This document shows, in pieces, positions 14,793 to 22,637 of a DNA stretch of 25,359 nt. This DNA comes from GCA-003244245 sp036494005 (GTDB lineage Bacteria > Actinomycetota > Actinomycetes > Mycobacteriales > Pseudonocardiaceae): positions 1-25,359 of the forward strand of contig DASXOV010000068.1 of assembly GCA_036494005.1 (NCBI GenBank), read 5' to 3'. Within the stretch, counting starts at the first letter, position 1; every line of letters starts with the position of its first letter. The notes below the pieces were generated by a model. The model saw only the letters and a program-made list of their open reading frames with translations, was not told the DNA's origin and ran no database searches. The position numbers and the translations under genes are program-made.

Positions 14793-17700
14793 GTGGGTCG
14801 CATCCCGGCACAGGCTCTTTTTGCCCGTGGATGGCGTCGGTGGGCGGTTGCGGTGCTCGCGATCACGACGGCGGCGTGGGGCGCCGCCGCGACGTCAGCG
14901 ATCGGTCAGCCCGCCCAGCCCGGCTTCGCCCCCGGGTTGCCACCGGCGGCCGGCCTGGCGCCGGGGCCGCTGCAGGGCAAGATCGGCCCGGGGCTGGGCG
15001 GCTCCACCGGTCCGGTGACCGTGTTCGTGGAGCTCGCCCAGACCCCGGCGGTCGACGCCTACCAGGCGGAGCGCCGTGCCGGGCGCCCCGCGTCCGCCGC
15101 CACCGAGGCCGCCGTCGCGGCCAGGAAGCTGGCCGGACAGGCGGCCGACCGGGTACTCGGGTCACTGCGCAGCCGGGACGCGGCCACCCGCGAGATGTAC
15201 CGCACCGTGAACGCGGTGCCTGGCCTGGTGGTGACTGCCGACGTCGCCCACATCCGCGAGCTCACCGCCTCGCGCGACGTCCGCTCGGTGCACAAGGTCG
15301 TGCCGAAGACCATCACGAACTCCAGCGCCGTCCAGCTCACGCACACTCTGGCCGCCTGGCAGCAGACCGGGCGGTTCGGCGACGGCATGCGAGTGGGCAT
15401 CATCGACGACGGGATCGACTACACCCATGCGGACTTCGGCGGCCCCGGCACCAAGGAGGCATACGCCGCGATCGACCGCACCAAGACCGACCCGAGTTAC
15501 TTCCCGACCGCCAAGGTGGTCGGCGGCTACGACTTCGCGGGTGACGGCTACGACGCCAGCGGTGCGGCCGGGCCCGGCGGGCTCACCCCGCACCCGGACC
15601 CGAACCCGCTGGCCTGCGGGGAGCACGGCACCCACGTCGCCGGGTCGGCCGGCGGATTCGGTGTCAATGCCGATGGCGGCACCTTCCGTGGCGACTACCG
15701 GAAACTGGATGCCGCCGCGCTGAACGCCCTGCGGATCGGGCCGGGCACTGCACCCAAGGCGCTGCTGTACGCATTGAAGGTGTTCGGCTGCACGGGGTCG
15801 ACCGATCTGGTCGCCAAGGCAATGGACTGGGCACTGGATCCCAACGGTGACGGCGACTTCTCCGACCACCTCGACGTGGTGAACATGTCATTGGGGTCGG
15901 ACTACGGTGCGCCGGACGATCCGGACAACCTGTTCATCCACAAGCTCGTGCAGGGCGGTGTCCTTCCGGTGATCGCGGAGGGCAACGGCGGCGACATCTA
16001 CGACATCGGCGGTTCACCCGGCGATGCCCCCGAGGCGCTCACCGTGGCGAGTAGCCGGGACGCGTCCGTGCTGCGTGACGGTGCCGACGTGACCGCCCCC
16101 GGTGGTGTGGCCGGGCTCAAGGGCGGCCAGTACAGCCAGGACTTCACCGGCTACGACGCCCTGGACCACACCGCGGACGTGGTGCGGTTGTCCGATCCGG
16201 CCAACGCCGACGGCTGTGCTCCGTACTCCGGCGCCGACATCACGGCGGTGGCAGGCAAGTACGTCTGGCTGGAGTGGGACGACAACGACGCCACCCGGCA
16301 CTGCGGTTCCAAGGTGCGTGCGGACAATGCGCAGGCCGCCGGGGCGGTCGGGGCGCTGTTGTCCTCGACGAAGGAACAGTTCAGCGCCGGCATCGCCGGC
16401 AACGTCGGCGTGCCGATGTTCCAGTTCACCGCTTCGGTCACCAACGCGTTACGCCCGGCCGTGACGGCCGGGACGCTGCAGGTGCGGCTGGCCGGAGTGC
16501 TGCGTACCTCGGTACCGACCTCCTATCCGGACATCGTCGACACCCTCAGTGACTTCAGCTCCCGTGGGGTGCGCAGTCCGGTCGTGAAACCCGATGTCAC
16601 CGCTCCCGGGGACACGATCACCTCGGCGCTGGTCGGCAGCGGGTCGAAGCCACTGGTGATCAGCGGGACGTCGATGGCCACTCCGCACATCACCGGGATC
16701 GGGGCGCTGGTCCGGCAGGCGCACCCGGACTGGAGCGTGGAGGAGGTCAAGGCCGCGGTCATGAACACCGCGGCGGCGGACATCTCGTCGCAGGACGGTC
16801 AGCACGGTCCGATCTACCCACCGAACCGGGTGGGCGCGGGCCGGGTGGACGCCGCGGCCGCCGTGCGCAATCAGGTGCTGGCGATGTCCCAGGACGACCC
16901 GGGCCAGATCAGCGTCGATTTCGGGGTGGTCCAGGCAGGCGGCCCGCTCACCGAGAGCAAGACGATCAAGGTAGTGAACAAGGGCAGCACCGCCGTCCGG
17001 TACACCACCGGGTACCAGCCGATCACCACCATGCCAGGGGCCGGGTATCAGCTGTCGGCCGGAACGCTCGACATCCCGCCGGGAGGCGTGGCCCGGCTCA
17101 CCGTGAGCCTGCGCATCGATGACCCGTCCGCGCTGCGCAGGACCGCCGATCCGACGATCAAGAAGATCCAGCTGGGCAAGGCCCGGCAGTTCCTCGCCGA
17201 CACCTCGGGCCGGGTCGTGCTGACACCCGCCGCGGGCGCCTCGGCGGATGCGCCTGCGCTGCGGGTGCCGGTGTACGCCGCTCCGAAGCCGGTCGCCGAC
17301 ATCGCGGCGTCGGATCAGGTGCAGTTCCACGATGGTGACAAGCAGGCGACGCTCCAGCTGACCGGACGCGGTCTCGATCAGGGCAGCGGGGACACCGCCT
17401 ACCGGTCGCTGATCAGCGTGCTGCAGTTGCAGGCCGAGAGCGGGCAGCTGCCACAGTGCAGCTCAGTGATCATCGTGCACTGCGTGCCCAACGGCACCGG
17501 GCGGGCCGGCGACGTCCGATATGTCGGTGCGACCTCGACCGCTCCGCTAGCCGTAAAACAGGGCAAGCCGGGCGGCGCGCTGCTCGCGTTCGGGATCACC
17601 ACCTGGGCCGACTGGTACAACCTCGGCGGCAACACCATCCCCTATGTCGACATCGACACCACCGGCGACGGACTCCCCGATTTCGAGATACGCGTCACCA

Positions 17701-18293
17701 AACCGGTGGGGACCGACCTGCTCGTCGCGGCGACCGTCGACCTGCACAAGCCGGACACACCGGTGGTGGACATGCAACCGGTCAACGGCCAGTACGGAGA
17801 TGTGGACACCGGCGTGTTCGACACCAACGTCGTGGTGCTGCCGGTGTCGCTGGCCGCGCTGGGAATCGACCCTGCGGCCAAGACGGCGCCGATCATCTAC
17901 ACCGCGGGCGTGGCCGGCTTCTACACCGGTCCGGCCGACACCAGCGGCGTGATCGACAGTGTCGGTCCGCTGCGATTCGACGCCGTGGCGCCCGCCCTGT
18001 GGGCCGAAGGGACCGGCGGTCCGGCGCTGAGCTACCTGGCCGGTCCGGATACCGCGCTGGTCGTGCACCGTGACACCGGGATCGGCTCGTTGCTCCAGGT
18101 GGCATCGACCCTGCTGGTGTTGCACCCGCTCAACGCCTCAGGGAACCGGGCGCAGCTCGTGCCGGTGCGGGCACCCGTAACCCTCCCATCGCTCCCGGTG
18201 ATCGGTCCGCTGGCACCGATCCCGTTGCCCGCACCGTTCACCCGGCCGGCTGCACCCCCGACAGCGAATCGGGGGAGACTCGGGGGCAGGTGA
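14793..18293 (+). CDS. Secreted subtilisin-like serine protease (S8) with PA domain
   Basis: About 1166 residues from the GTG at 14793, which has GAGGG eight bases upstream; GTG 14778 is an alternative. A signal peptide (RGWRRWAVAVLAITTAAWGA) precedes a propeptide-like region (about 70-165, VTVFVELAQTPAVDAYQAE). The S8 domain has Asp205 (VGIIDDGIDYTHADFG), His278 (CGEHGTHVAGSAGG), oxyanion Asn398 (VIAEGNGGD) and Ser627 (ISGTSMATPHITGIGALVRQ). A PA domain is inserted at about 465-570. A long beta-rich C-terminal part with a probable Fn3-like module (from about 705) ends in a Pro/Leu-rich tail. It should act outside the cell; substrate unknown. It interrupts the serA-leuB amino-acid gene order. 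Confidence 0.9.
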   Translation: MGRIPAQALFARGWRRWAVAVLAITTAAWGAAATSAIGQPAQPGFAPGLPPAAGLAPGPLQGKIGPGLGGSTGPVTVFVELAQTPAVDAYQAERRAGRPASAATEAAVAARKLAGQAADRVLGSLRSRDAATREMYRTVNAVPGLVVTADVAHIRELTASRDVRSVHKVVPKTITNSSAVQLTHTLAAWQQTGRFGDGMRVGIIDDGIDYTHADFGGPGTKEAYAAIDRTKTDPSYFPTAKVVGGYDFAGDGYDASGAAGPGGLTPHPDPNPLACGEHGTHVAGSAGGFGVNADGGTFRGDYRKLDAAALNALRIGPGTAPKALLYALKVFGCTGSTDLVAKAMDWALDPNGDGDFSDHLDVVNMSLGSDYGAPDDPDNLFIHKLVQGGVLPVIAEGNGGDIYDIGGSPGDAPEALTVASSRDASVLRDGADVTAPGGVAGLKGGQYSQDFTGYDALDHTADVVRLSDPANADGCAPYSGADITAVAGKYVWLEWDDNDATRHCGSKVRADNAQAAGAVGALLSSTKEQFSAGIAGNVGVPMFQFTASVTNALRPAVTAGTLQVRLAGVLRTSVPTSYPDIVDTLSDFSSRGVRSPVVKPDVTAPGDTITSALVGSGSKPLVISGTSMATPHITGIGALVRQAHPDWSVEEVKAAVMNTAAADISSQDGQHGPIYPPNRVGAGRVDAAAAVRNQVLAMSQDDPGQISVDFGVVQAGGPLTESKTIKVVNKGSTAVRYTTGYQPITTMPGAGYQLSAGTLDIPPGGVARLTVSLRIDDPSALRRTADPTIKKIQLGKARQFLADTSGRVVLTPAAGASADAPALRVPVYAAPKPVADIAASDQVQFHDGDKQATLQLTGRGLDQGSGDTAYRSLISVLQLQAESGQLPQCSSVIIVHCVPNGTGRAGDVRYVGATSTAPLAVKQGKPGGALLAFGITTWADWYNLGGNTIPYVDIDTTGDGLPDFEIRVTKPVGTDLLVAATVDLHKPDTPVVDMQPVNGQYGDVDTGVFDTNVVVLPVSLAALGIDPAAKTAPIIYTAGVAGFYTGPADTSGVIDSVGPLRFDAVAPALWAEGTGGPALSYLAGPDTALVVHRDTGIGSLLQVASTLLVLHPLNASGNRAQLVPVRAPVTLPSLPVIGPLAPIPLPAPFTRPAAPPTANRGRLGGR

Positions 18294-18363
18294 GGTTCTC
18301 GACGCTGATACCGCCGGCGACGGACCACCCTCAGACGAAGGACCTGGTGAGGCGAGTGGCAGA

Positions 18364-18383
18364 GTGACCCGTCCCAGGGTCAC
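18364..18383 (+). terminator. Hairpin downstream of the protease gene
   Basis: GTGACCC (18364-18370) and GGGTCAC (18377-18383) are a perfect 7-bp inverted repeat around a 6-nt loop, followed by CCTTTCG. It lies 70 bp after the protease stop and 98 bp before leuB. It could be a U-poor terminator or an operator near the leuB promoter. Confidence 0.4.
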
Positions 18384-18425
18384 CCTTTCGCGTGTCCGTC
18401 GCGTGGTGCTCCCTATGGCTGCGGG

Positions 18426-18431
18426 TAGCCT
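18426..18431 (+). promoter_or_regulatory. Candidate -10 box for leuB
   Basis: TAGCCT fits TANNNT and would give a leader of about 45 nt before the leuB ATG. No leader peptide rich in Leu codons and no U-tailed terminator is seen here, unlike ilvB and cimA, so there is no sign of attenuation for leuB. Confidence 0.3.
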
Positions 18432-18481
18432 TCCCGCGACGGAGGGTCCCACGGCCGGGGCCCGGTTCTTGGAGGTGGCTC

Positions 18482-19531
18482 ATGCGGCTCGCTGTGATCC
18501 CTGGTGACGGGATCGGGCCGGAGGTGATTGGCGAGGCGCTGAAGGTGCTCGATGAGGTGGCTCCCGACGTCGAGAGCACGCCCTACGACCTGGGCGCGGC
18601 CCGGTGGCACTCGACCGGCGAGCTGCTGCCGGAGTCAGTGCTCACCGAGCTCCGTCAGCACGACGCGATCCTGCTCGGCGCAGTGGGTGATCCCTCGGTG
18701 CCCAGCGGGATTCTCGAGCGCGGACTGCTGCTACGGCTGCGATTCGAACTCGATCATCACGTGAACTTGCGGCCCGCGCGGCTCTATCCCGGGGTGCGCA
18801 GCCCGCTCGCCGATCCGGGAACCATCGACATGGTGGTGGTGCGGGAAGGTACCGAGGGTCCCTATGCGGGCAACGGTGGCCTGCTGCGCAAGGACACCCC
18901 ACACGAGATCGCCACCGAAGTGAGCCTCAACACCGCCTTCGGGGTGGAGCGCGTGGTGCGGGACGCGTTCGCCCGCGCGTCTGCGCGGCCCCGCAGGCAC
19001 CTGACGCTGGTGCACAAGACCAACGTGCTCTCGCACGCGGGCTCGTTGTGGTCGCGGATCGTCGAGGAGCTGTCGCTGCAGCACCCCGAGGTCTCGGTCG
19101 CCTACCTGCACGTTGACGCCGCGACCATCCATATGGTCACCGATCCCGGCAGGTTCGATGTGATCGTCACCGACAACCTGTTCGGAGACATCCTCACCGA
19201 CCTCGCGGCAGCCGTCACCGGTGGCATCGGGCTGGCGGCCAGCGGAAACCTTGACGTGACCCGCCGAAACCCCAGCATGTTCGAGCCGGTGCACGGATCG
19301 GCGCCGGACATCGCGGGGCAGAGCGTGGCTGATCCGACCGCGGCGGTGCTGTCGGTGGGACTGCTGCTCGCCCACCTGGGCATGGAAGAGGCGGCGCGCC
19401 GGATCGAAGCCGCAGCCGCATTCGACCTGGCTACCAGGGATCACGCCAATCCCGGTGGCACGCATGCCATCGGTGACCGGCTGGCTGCCCTCGTCTCGTC
19501 CCGTCATGGAATCGAGCGCGCCGGTCTGTGA
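18482..19531 (+). CDS. leuB: 3-isopropylmalate dehydrogenase
   Basis: A 349-residue NAD+-dependent beta-decarboxylating dehydrogenase of leucine synthesis; such enzymes often also oxidise 3-methylmalate in the citramalate route to 2-oxobutyrate. The N-terminus MRLAVIPGDGIGPEVIGEAL is diagnostic. Further signatures are LRFELDHHVNLRPARLYPGV (substrate arginines), VVVREGTEGPYAGNGG, LTLVHKTNVL (catalytic Lys), and VTDNLFGDILTDLAAAVTGG (metal Asp), with FEPVHGSAPDIAG near the cofactor site. The frame is open back to 18392, but ATG 18482 has GGAGG six bases upstream and matches family N-termini. The stop codon runs into a 16-bp tandem repeat. Confidence 0.96.
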   Translation: MRLAVIPGDGIGPEVIGEALKVLDEVAPDVESTPYDLGAARWHSTGELLPESVLTELRQHDAILLGAVGDPSVPSGILERGLLLRLRFELDHHVNLRPARLYPGVRSPLADPGTIDMVVVREGTEGPYAGNGGLLRKDTPHEIATEVSLNTAFGVERVVRDAFARASARPRRHLTLVHKTNVLSHAGSLWSRIVEELSLQHPEVSVAYLHVDAATIHMVTDPGRFDVIVTDNLFGDILTDLAAAVTGGIGLAASGNLDVTRRNPSMFEPVHGSAPDIAGQSVADPTAAVLSVGLLLAHLGMEEAARRIEAAAAFDLATRDHANPGGTHAIGDRLAALVSSRHGIERAGL

Positions 19532-19577
19532 CCAGCAACCTCCGCGACCAGCAACCTCCGCGACCAGCAACCTCCGC
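19530..19577 (+). repeat. Three perfect tandem copies of a 16-bp unit after leuB
   Basis: The unit GACCAGCAACCTCCGC occurs three times without mismatch (19530-19545, 19546-19561, 19562-19577), and a fourth begins (GACC). The first copy starts within the leuB stop codon. There are no spacers, so it is a minisatellite-like tandem repeat, probably length-variable. Confidence 0.95.
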
Positions 19578-19636
19578 GACCCTGCGAACCTTCGTTGGTG
19601 TCCTGGCCGCGCTCGTCGCCCGAGCGCGGCCAGTTC

Positions 19637-19882
19637 TCACAACACGTCGAATTCGCCGTCCTTGGCTCCGAGTACGAACGCGTCCCACTCGGCAGGGGTG
19701 AAGATCAGTGTCTTCACATCCTCGGGGTGCTCGGAACTGCGCATCGCGACATAGCCCTGCACGAAGGCGATCTCCAGGTGTGACCCCGCTATATCAGCGG
19801 ACTGCGTGCTCCGCTGCCATACCGCATGCGACAGGTCGAGCGTGCCGCGGATGTGCTGTTTGTCGTCGAGGGGGTCGCTCAT
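19637..19882 (-). CDS. DUF397-domain protein
   Basis: An 81-residue protein with the DUF397 pattern: LSHAVWQRSTQSADIAG (usual form '[A]xWxKSSxS'), a central strand HLEIAFVQGYVAMRSSE, and the ending LIFTPAEWDAFVLGAKDGEF. DUF397 genes are abundant in Streptomyces and Pseudonocardiaceae and often lie beside an XRE/Scr1-type HTH regulator, with which they can act as antitoxin-like or signalling partners. No HTH gene is adjacent here. On the minus strand TACCGT (19891-19896) ends eight bases before the ATG, so the mRNA may be leaderless. It is convergent with leuB and divergent from the cimA leader. Confidence 0.85.
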   Translation of the reverse strand: MSDPLDDKQHIRGTLDLSHAVWQRSTQSADIAGSHLEIAFVQGYVAMRSSEHPEDVKTLIFTPAEWDAFVLGAKDGEFDVL

Positions 19883-19946
19883 GGTCGGTCACGGTAGACC
19901 CGTCGCCACGGCGGCACGATCACCGCATCCGGCACGAGATCATTGC

Positions 19947-19952
19947 GATAAT
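19947..19952 (+). promoter_or_regulatory. Candidate -10 box for the cimA leader
   Basis: GATAAT is the closest TATAAT-like hexamer upstream of the leader peptide and would start transcription about 38 nt before its GTG at 19997. No good -35 is visible. AACACT at 19984-19989 is a weaker alternative that would make the leader peptide leaderless, as proposed for ilvB. Confidence 0.35.
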
Positions 19953-19996
19953 CTGAATCTGGCCTCAGCGCCACCGGGTGTGCAACACTTCGCACC

Positions 19997-20038
19997 GTGC
20001 AGCACGCCGTGATCATTATCGGCAGGCGCGCCGGGTAA
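19997..20038 (+). CDS. Leader peptide of the cimA attenuator (isoleucine codons)
   Basis: GTG CAG CAC GCC GTG ATC ATT ATC GGC AGG CGC GCC GGG TAA encodes M-Q-H-A-V-I-I-I-G-R-R-A-G. Three consecutive Ile codons (20012-20020), preceded by Val, form the sensor. The last codons and the stop lie in or beside the left arm of the hairpin at 20026-20062, and a U-tailed terminator follows. The amino acid sensed agrees with the role of citramalate synthase as the entry to isoleucine. Design and length match the ilvB leader peptide. Confidence 0.75.
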   Translation: MQHAVIIIGRRAG

Positions 20039-20093
20039 CAGGTGCAACACCATCCGGCGCGCAGACCTCTCGCATCCGCGGGGGGTCTTTTTT
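20026..20093 (+). terminator. cimA attenuator: pause hairpin plus intrinsic terminator
   Basis: GCGCGCCGG (20026-20034) pairs perfectly with CCGGCGCGC (20054-20062). Directly after it, AGACCTCTCGC (20063-20073) pairs with GCGGGGGGTCT (20078-20088) through 11 bp, including two G-U pairs, around a four-base loop, followed by six T (20088-20093). The terminator ends 33 bp before the cimA ATG. Ribosome stalling at the Ile codons would lie just upstream of the first arm and could alter the folding. The antiterminator pairing was not resolved. Confidence 0.8.
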
Positions 20094-20126
20094 GTTGGCC
20101 CGAAACCCCCTCCTGGAGCTTTCACC

Positions 20127-21800
20127 ATGTCCCGCACCAGCCCGGCCGGCACTCCGCTCGGTGACGCCTTCCACCTCTACGACACCACGTTGCGCGACGG
20201 CGCTCAGCGGGAAGGGATCTCCTACTCGGTGGCGGACAAGATCGCGGTCGCGCGCCTGCTGGACGCGCTGGGCGTCGGCTTCATCGAGGGCGGCTGGCCC
20301 GGTGCGCTGCCCAAGGACACCGAGTTCTTCGCGCGTGCCGCGACGGGAGAGCTCGAACTCGGGCACGCCGCGCTGGTCGCTTTCGGCTCAACCCGCCGGG
20401 CCGGCCGGACCGCCTCCGAGGATCCGCAGGTGCAGGCGTTGCTCGCCGCGCAGGCCCCGGTGATCACGTTGGTCGCCAAGTCCGACCGCAGGCACATCGA
20501 GCGGGCGCTGCGGGTCGATGTGGCCGAGGCATGCGCCATGGTGCGCGACACCGTCGCACTGCTCGTCGCGCAGGGCAGGCGGGTGTTCGTCGATGCCGAG
20601 CACTTCTTCGACGGCTACTCCTTCGACGCGGACTGCACGCTGCGAGTGCTGGAAGCAGGCGTCACCGCGGGCGCCGACGTGGTGGTGTTGTGCGACACCA
20701 ATGGTGGGCAGTTGCCGCTGGGGCTGGCCGAGACGGTCGCCGAGGTGGTGGCCCGCACCGGATTCCGGGTGGGCATCCACTGCCAGGACGACACAGCGTG
20801 CGCGGTGGCCAACTCGGTGGCCGCCGTCCAGGCCGGAGCCAGCCACGTGCAGTGCACCGCCAACGGGTACGGAGAGCGCACCGGGAACGCGGACCTGTTT
20901 GCCGTCACCGGCAACCTCGCCACCAAGTTGGGGATGGCGGTCCTTCCCGGCCACGGGATGGCCGAGTTGACCCGCACCGCGCACGCGCTGGCCGAGATCG
21001 CCAACCTCGCACCCGACACCCACCAGGCCTACGTCGGGCGCTCGGCGTTCGCTCACAAGGCGGGGCTGCATGCGAGTGCGATCAAAGTGGATCCGGAGTT
21101 GTACAACCACCTGGACCCCTCGGTGGTCGGCAACTCGCAGCGCGTGCTGGTGACCGAGATGGCCGGCCGGGCCAGCGTCGAGCTCAAGGGAACTGAGCTC
21201 GGGCTGGACCTGGCCGGCCGGTCCGCCGCGGTCAGCGCGGTCACCAAGCGGGTCAAGGAGCTAGAGTCCAGGGGCTGGTCCTTCGAGGCCGCCGACGCAT
21301 CCTTCGAATTGCTGTTGCGCCAGGAGATCGACGAGGTGCCCCCTGCGCCGCCGTTCCGGCTGGAGTCCTACCGGGTGATGGTGGACCATCAGGCCGACGG
21401 CGACGTGGTCGCGCAGGCGACGGTGAAGGTGCGGGTGGCGGGCGAGCGGGTGATCGCCACCGCGGAGGGTAACGGCCCGGTCAATGCGCTGGACGGAGCA
21501 CTACGCAAGGCGCTGGCTGCTCACCTGTCGTGGCTGGACGCCGTGGAGCTGTCCGACTACAAGGTCCGGATCCTGCCCGGCGCGCACGGCACCGATGCGG
21601 TGACCCGGGTGCTCGTCGACTCCAGCGACGGGGCCGGACCCTGGACCACGGTGGGTGTGCACGGCAACGTGGTGGAGGCCTCCTGGCTGGCGCTGGTGGA
21701 CGCGATGACCTACGCGGCGCTGCGCCACGCGGGTACTGCGGCCTCCGCCGTCGCGCCGGCTTCCGCATCGAACGGCCGCAGCGGGGGCTCCGGATCTTGA
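20127..21800 (+). CDS. cimA: Citramalate synthase
   Basis: A 557-residue enzyme of the isopropylmalate/homocitrate/citramalate synthase family. It joins pyruvate and acetyl-CoA to give (R)-citramalate, the threonine-independent route to 2-oxobutyrate and isoleucine. The TIM barrel begins YDTTLRDGAQREGISYSVAD (Arg23, Asp24 at the metal) and includes FVDAEHFFDGYSFD and CTANGYGERTGNADL. The C-terminal LeuA-type allosteric domain (about 400-540) contains VKVRVAGERVIATAEGNGPV. The metal motif normally H-x-H reads H-C-Q (His218, Gln220). GGAG lies eight bases before the ATG. The isoleucine-coded attenuator upstream favours citramalate over isopropylmalate synthase. Confidence 0.9.
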   Translation: MSRTSPAGTPLGDAFHLYDTTLRDGAQREGISYSVADKIAVARLLDALGVGFIEGGWPGALPKDTEFFARAATGELELGHAALVAFGSTRRAGRTASEDPQVQALLAAQAPVITLVAKSDRRHIERALRVDVAEACAMVRDTVALLVAQGRRVFVDAEHFFDGYSFDADCTLRVLEAGVTAGADVVVLCDTNGGQLPLGLAETVAEVVARTGFRVGIHCQDDTACAVANSVAAVQAGASHVQCTANGYGERTGNADLFAVTGNLATKLGMAVLPGHGMAELTRTAHALAEIANLAPDTHQAYVGRSAFAHKAGLHASAIKVDPELYNHLDPSVVGNSQRVLVTEMAGRASVELKGTELGLDLAGRSAAVSAVTKRVKELESRGWSFEAADASFELLLRQEIDEVPPAPPFRLESYRVMVDHQADGDVVAQATVKVRVAGERVIATAEGNGPVNALDGALRKALAAHLSWLDAVELSDYKVRILPGAHGTDAVTRVLVDSSDGAGPWTTVGVHGNVVEASWLALVDAMTYAALRHAGTAASAVAPASASNGRSGGSGS

Positions 21801-21842
21801 TCGATCCGCTGTGCCCGCTGAATGAACGGTGACAGTGCGCGG

Positions 21843-21848
21843 TAGCGT
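21843..21848 (+). promoter_or_regulatory. -10 box for leaderless FAH-family gene
   Basis: TAGCGT fits TANNNT and ends eight bases before the ATG at 21857, with no Shine-Dalgarno in the gap, suggesting a leaderless or nearly leaderless transcript. No clear -35 is seen. Confidence 0.4.
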
Positions 21849-21856
21849 CGCCGTTC

Positions 21857-22630
21857 ATGCGCATTGCCAGGATCGCTCATCCCGAGGGGGTCGCTTTCGC
21901 CGCTCTGGAGGTGAGTCCGGACGGCTCCGAGGTGGCAGTGGAGATCGCCGAGCACCCATTCGGGCCGCCGCGTTTCACCGCTCGTCGCTGGCCACTGCCT
22001 GATGTCCGATTGCTTGCCCCGATACTGCCCACGAAGATCATCGGGATCGGGCAGAACTACGCCGCGCATGCGGCGGAGATGGGAGGCGCGCCGCCGTCGC
22101 ACCCCGTCATGTTCCTGAAACCCAACACGACCGTGGTGGGGCCGGACGTGCCGATCAAGCTGCCTGCGGATTCCGCGCGAGTGGACTACGAGGGAGAGTT
22201 GGCGGTGGTGATCGGCCGGCCGTGCAAGGACGTCCCCGCCGCACAGGCCGGTGGCGTGCTGCTGGGCTGCACGGTGGCCAATGACGTCACGGCCCGGGAT
22301 CACCAGCGCAGCGACGGACAGTGGACCCGCGGCAAGAGCCACGACACCTTCTGCCCTCTCGGCCCGTGGATCGAGACCACTGCCGATCCTGCCGACCTGG
22401 CCCTGCGCACTGAGGTGGACGGTGTCGTCGTGCAACACTCGCGGACCTCGTCGCTGGTGCACGGGGTGCCCGAGTTGGTCGAGTGGGTGTCCCGGGTGAT
22501 GACCCTGCTGCCCGGCGACGTGATACTCACCGGGACTCCGGCCGGCGTCGGCCCGCTCACCGCAGGGCAGCACGTGTCGATCACCGTGGAGAGCATCGGC
22601 ACACTGACCAACCCGGTCATTCCCAGCTGA
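21857..22630 (+). CDS. Fumarylacetoacetate hydrolase (FAH)-family protein
   Basis: A 257-residue protein with a short N-terminal domain and a C-terminal FAH fold. Typical blocks are IIGIGQNYAAHAAEMG, VMFLKPNTTVVGPDVPI, VDYEGELAVVIGRPC (metal Glu residues), NDVTARDHQRSDGQWTRGKS, and LLPGDVILTGTPAGVGPL. The family includes 2-hydroxyhepta-2,4-diene-1,7-dioate isomerases, oxaloacetate decarboxylases and acylpyruvate hydrolases, and sequence alone does not choose among them. M. tuberculosis Rv2993c occupies the same position after the leucine/isoleucine genes (recalled). A T5 run at 22674-22678 after a weak GC stem may terminate it. Confidence 0.9.
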   Translation: MRIARIAHPEGVAFAALEVSPDGSEVAVEIAEHPFGPPRFTARRWPLPDVRLLAPILPTKIIGIGQNYAAHAAEMGGAPPSHPVMFLKPNTTVVGPDVPIKLPADSARVDYEGELAVVIGRPCKDVPAAQAGGVLLGCTVANDVTARDHQRSDGQWTRGKSHDTFCPLGPWIETTADPADLALRTEVDGVVVQHSRTSSLVHGVPELVEWVSRVMTLLPGDVILTGTPAGVGPLTAGQHVSITVESIGTLTNPVIPS

Positions 22631-22637
22631 GTCGGTC

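Noticed and set aside
18290..18370. 25-codon ORF overlapping the protease stop (GTGA)
   Set aside because: No ribosome binding site, no branched-chain codon cluster and no terminator, so not credible as a leuB leader peptide or gene.
18392..18481. GTG 18392 as leuB start
   Set aside because: The extra 30 residues are Arg/Pro-rich without family support; ATG 18482 has GGAGG at ideal spacing.
19530..19577. CRISPR array
   Set aside because: The 16-bp units directly abut with no spacers and no cas genes are nearby; it is a simple tandem repeat. The 38-bp repeat at 2271-2346 was rejected as CRISPR for the same reason.
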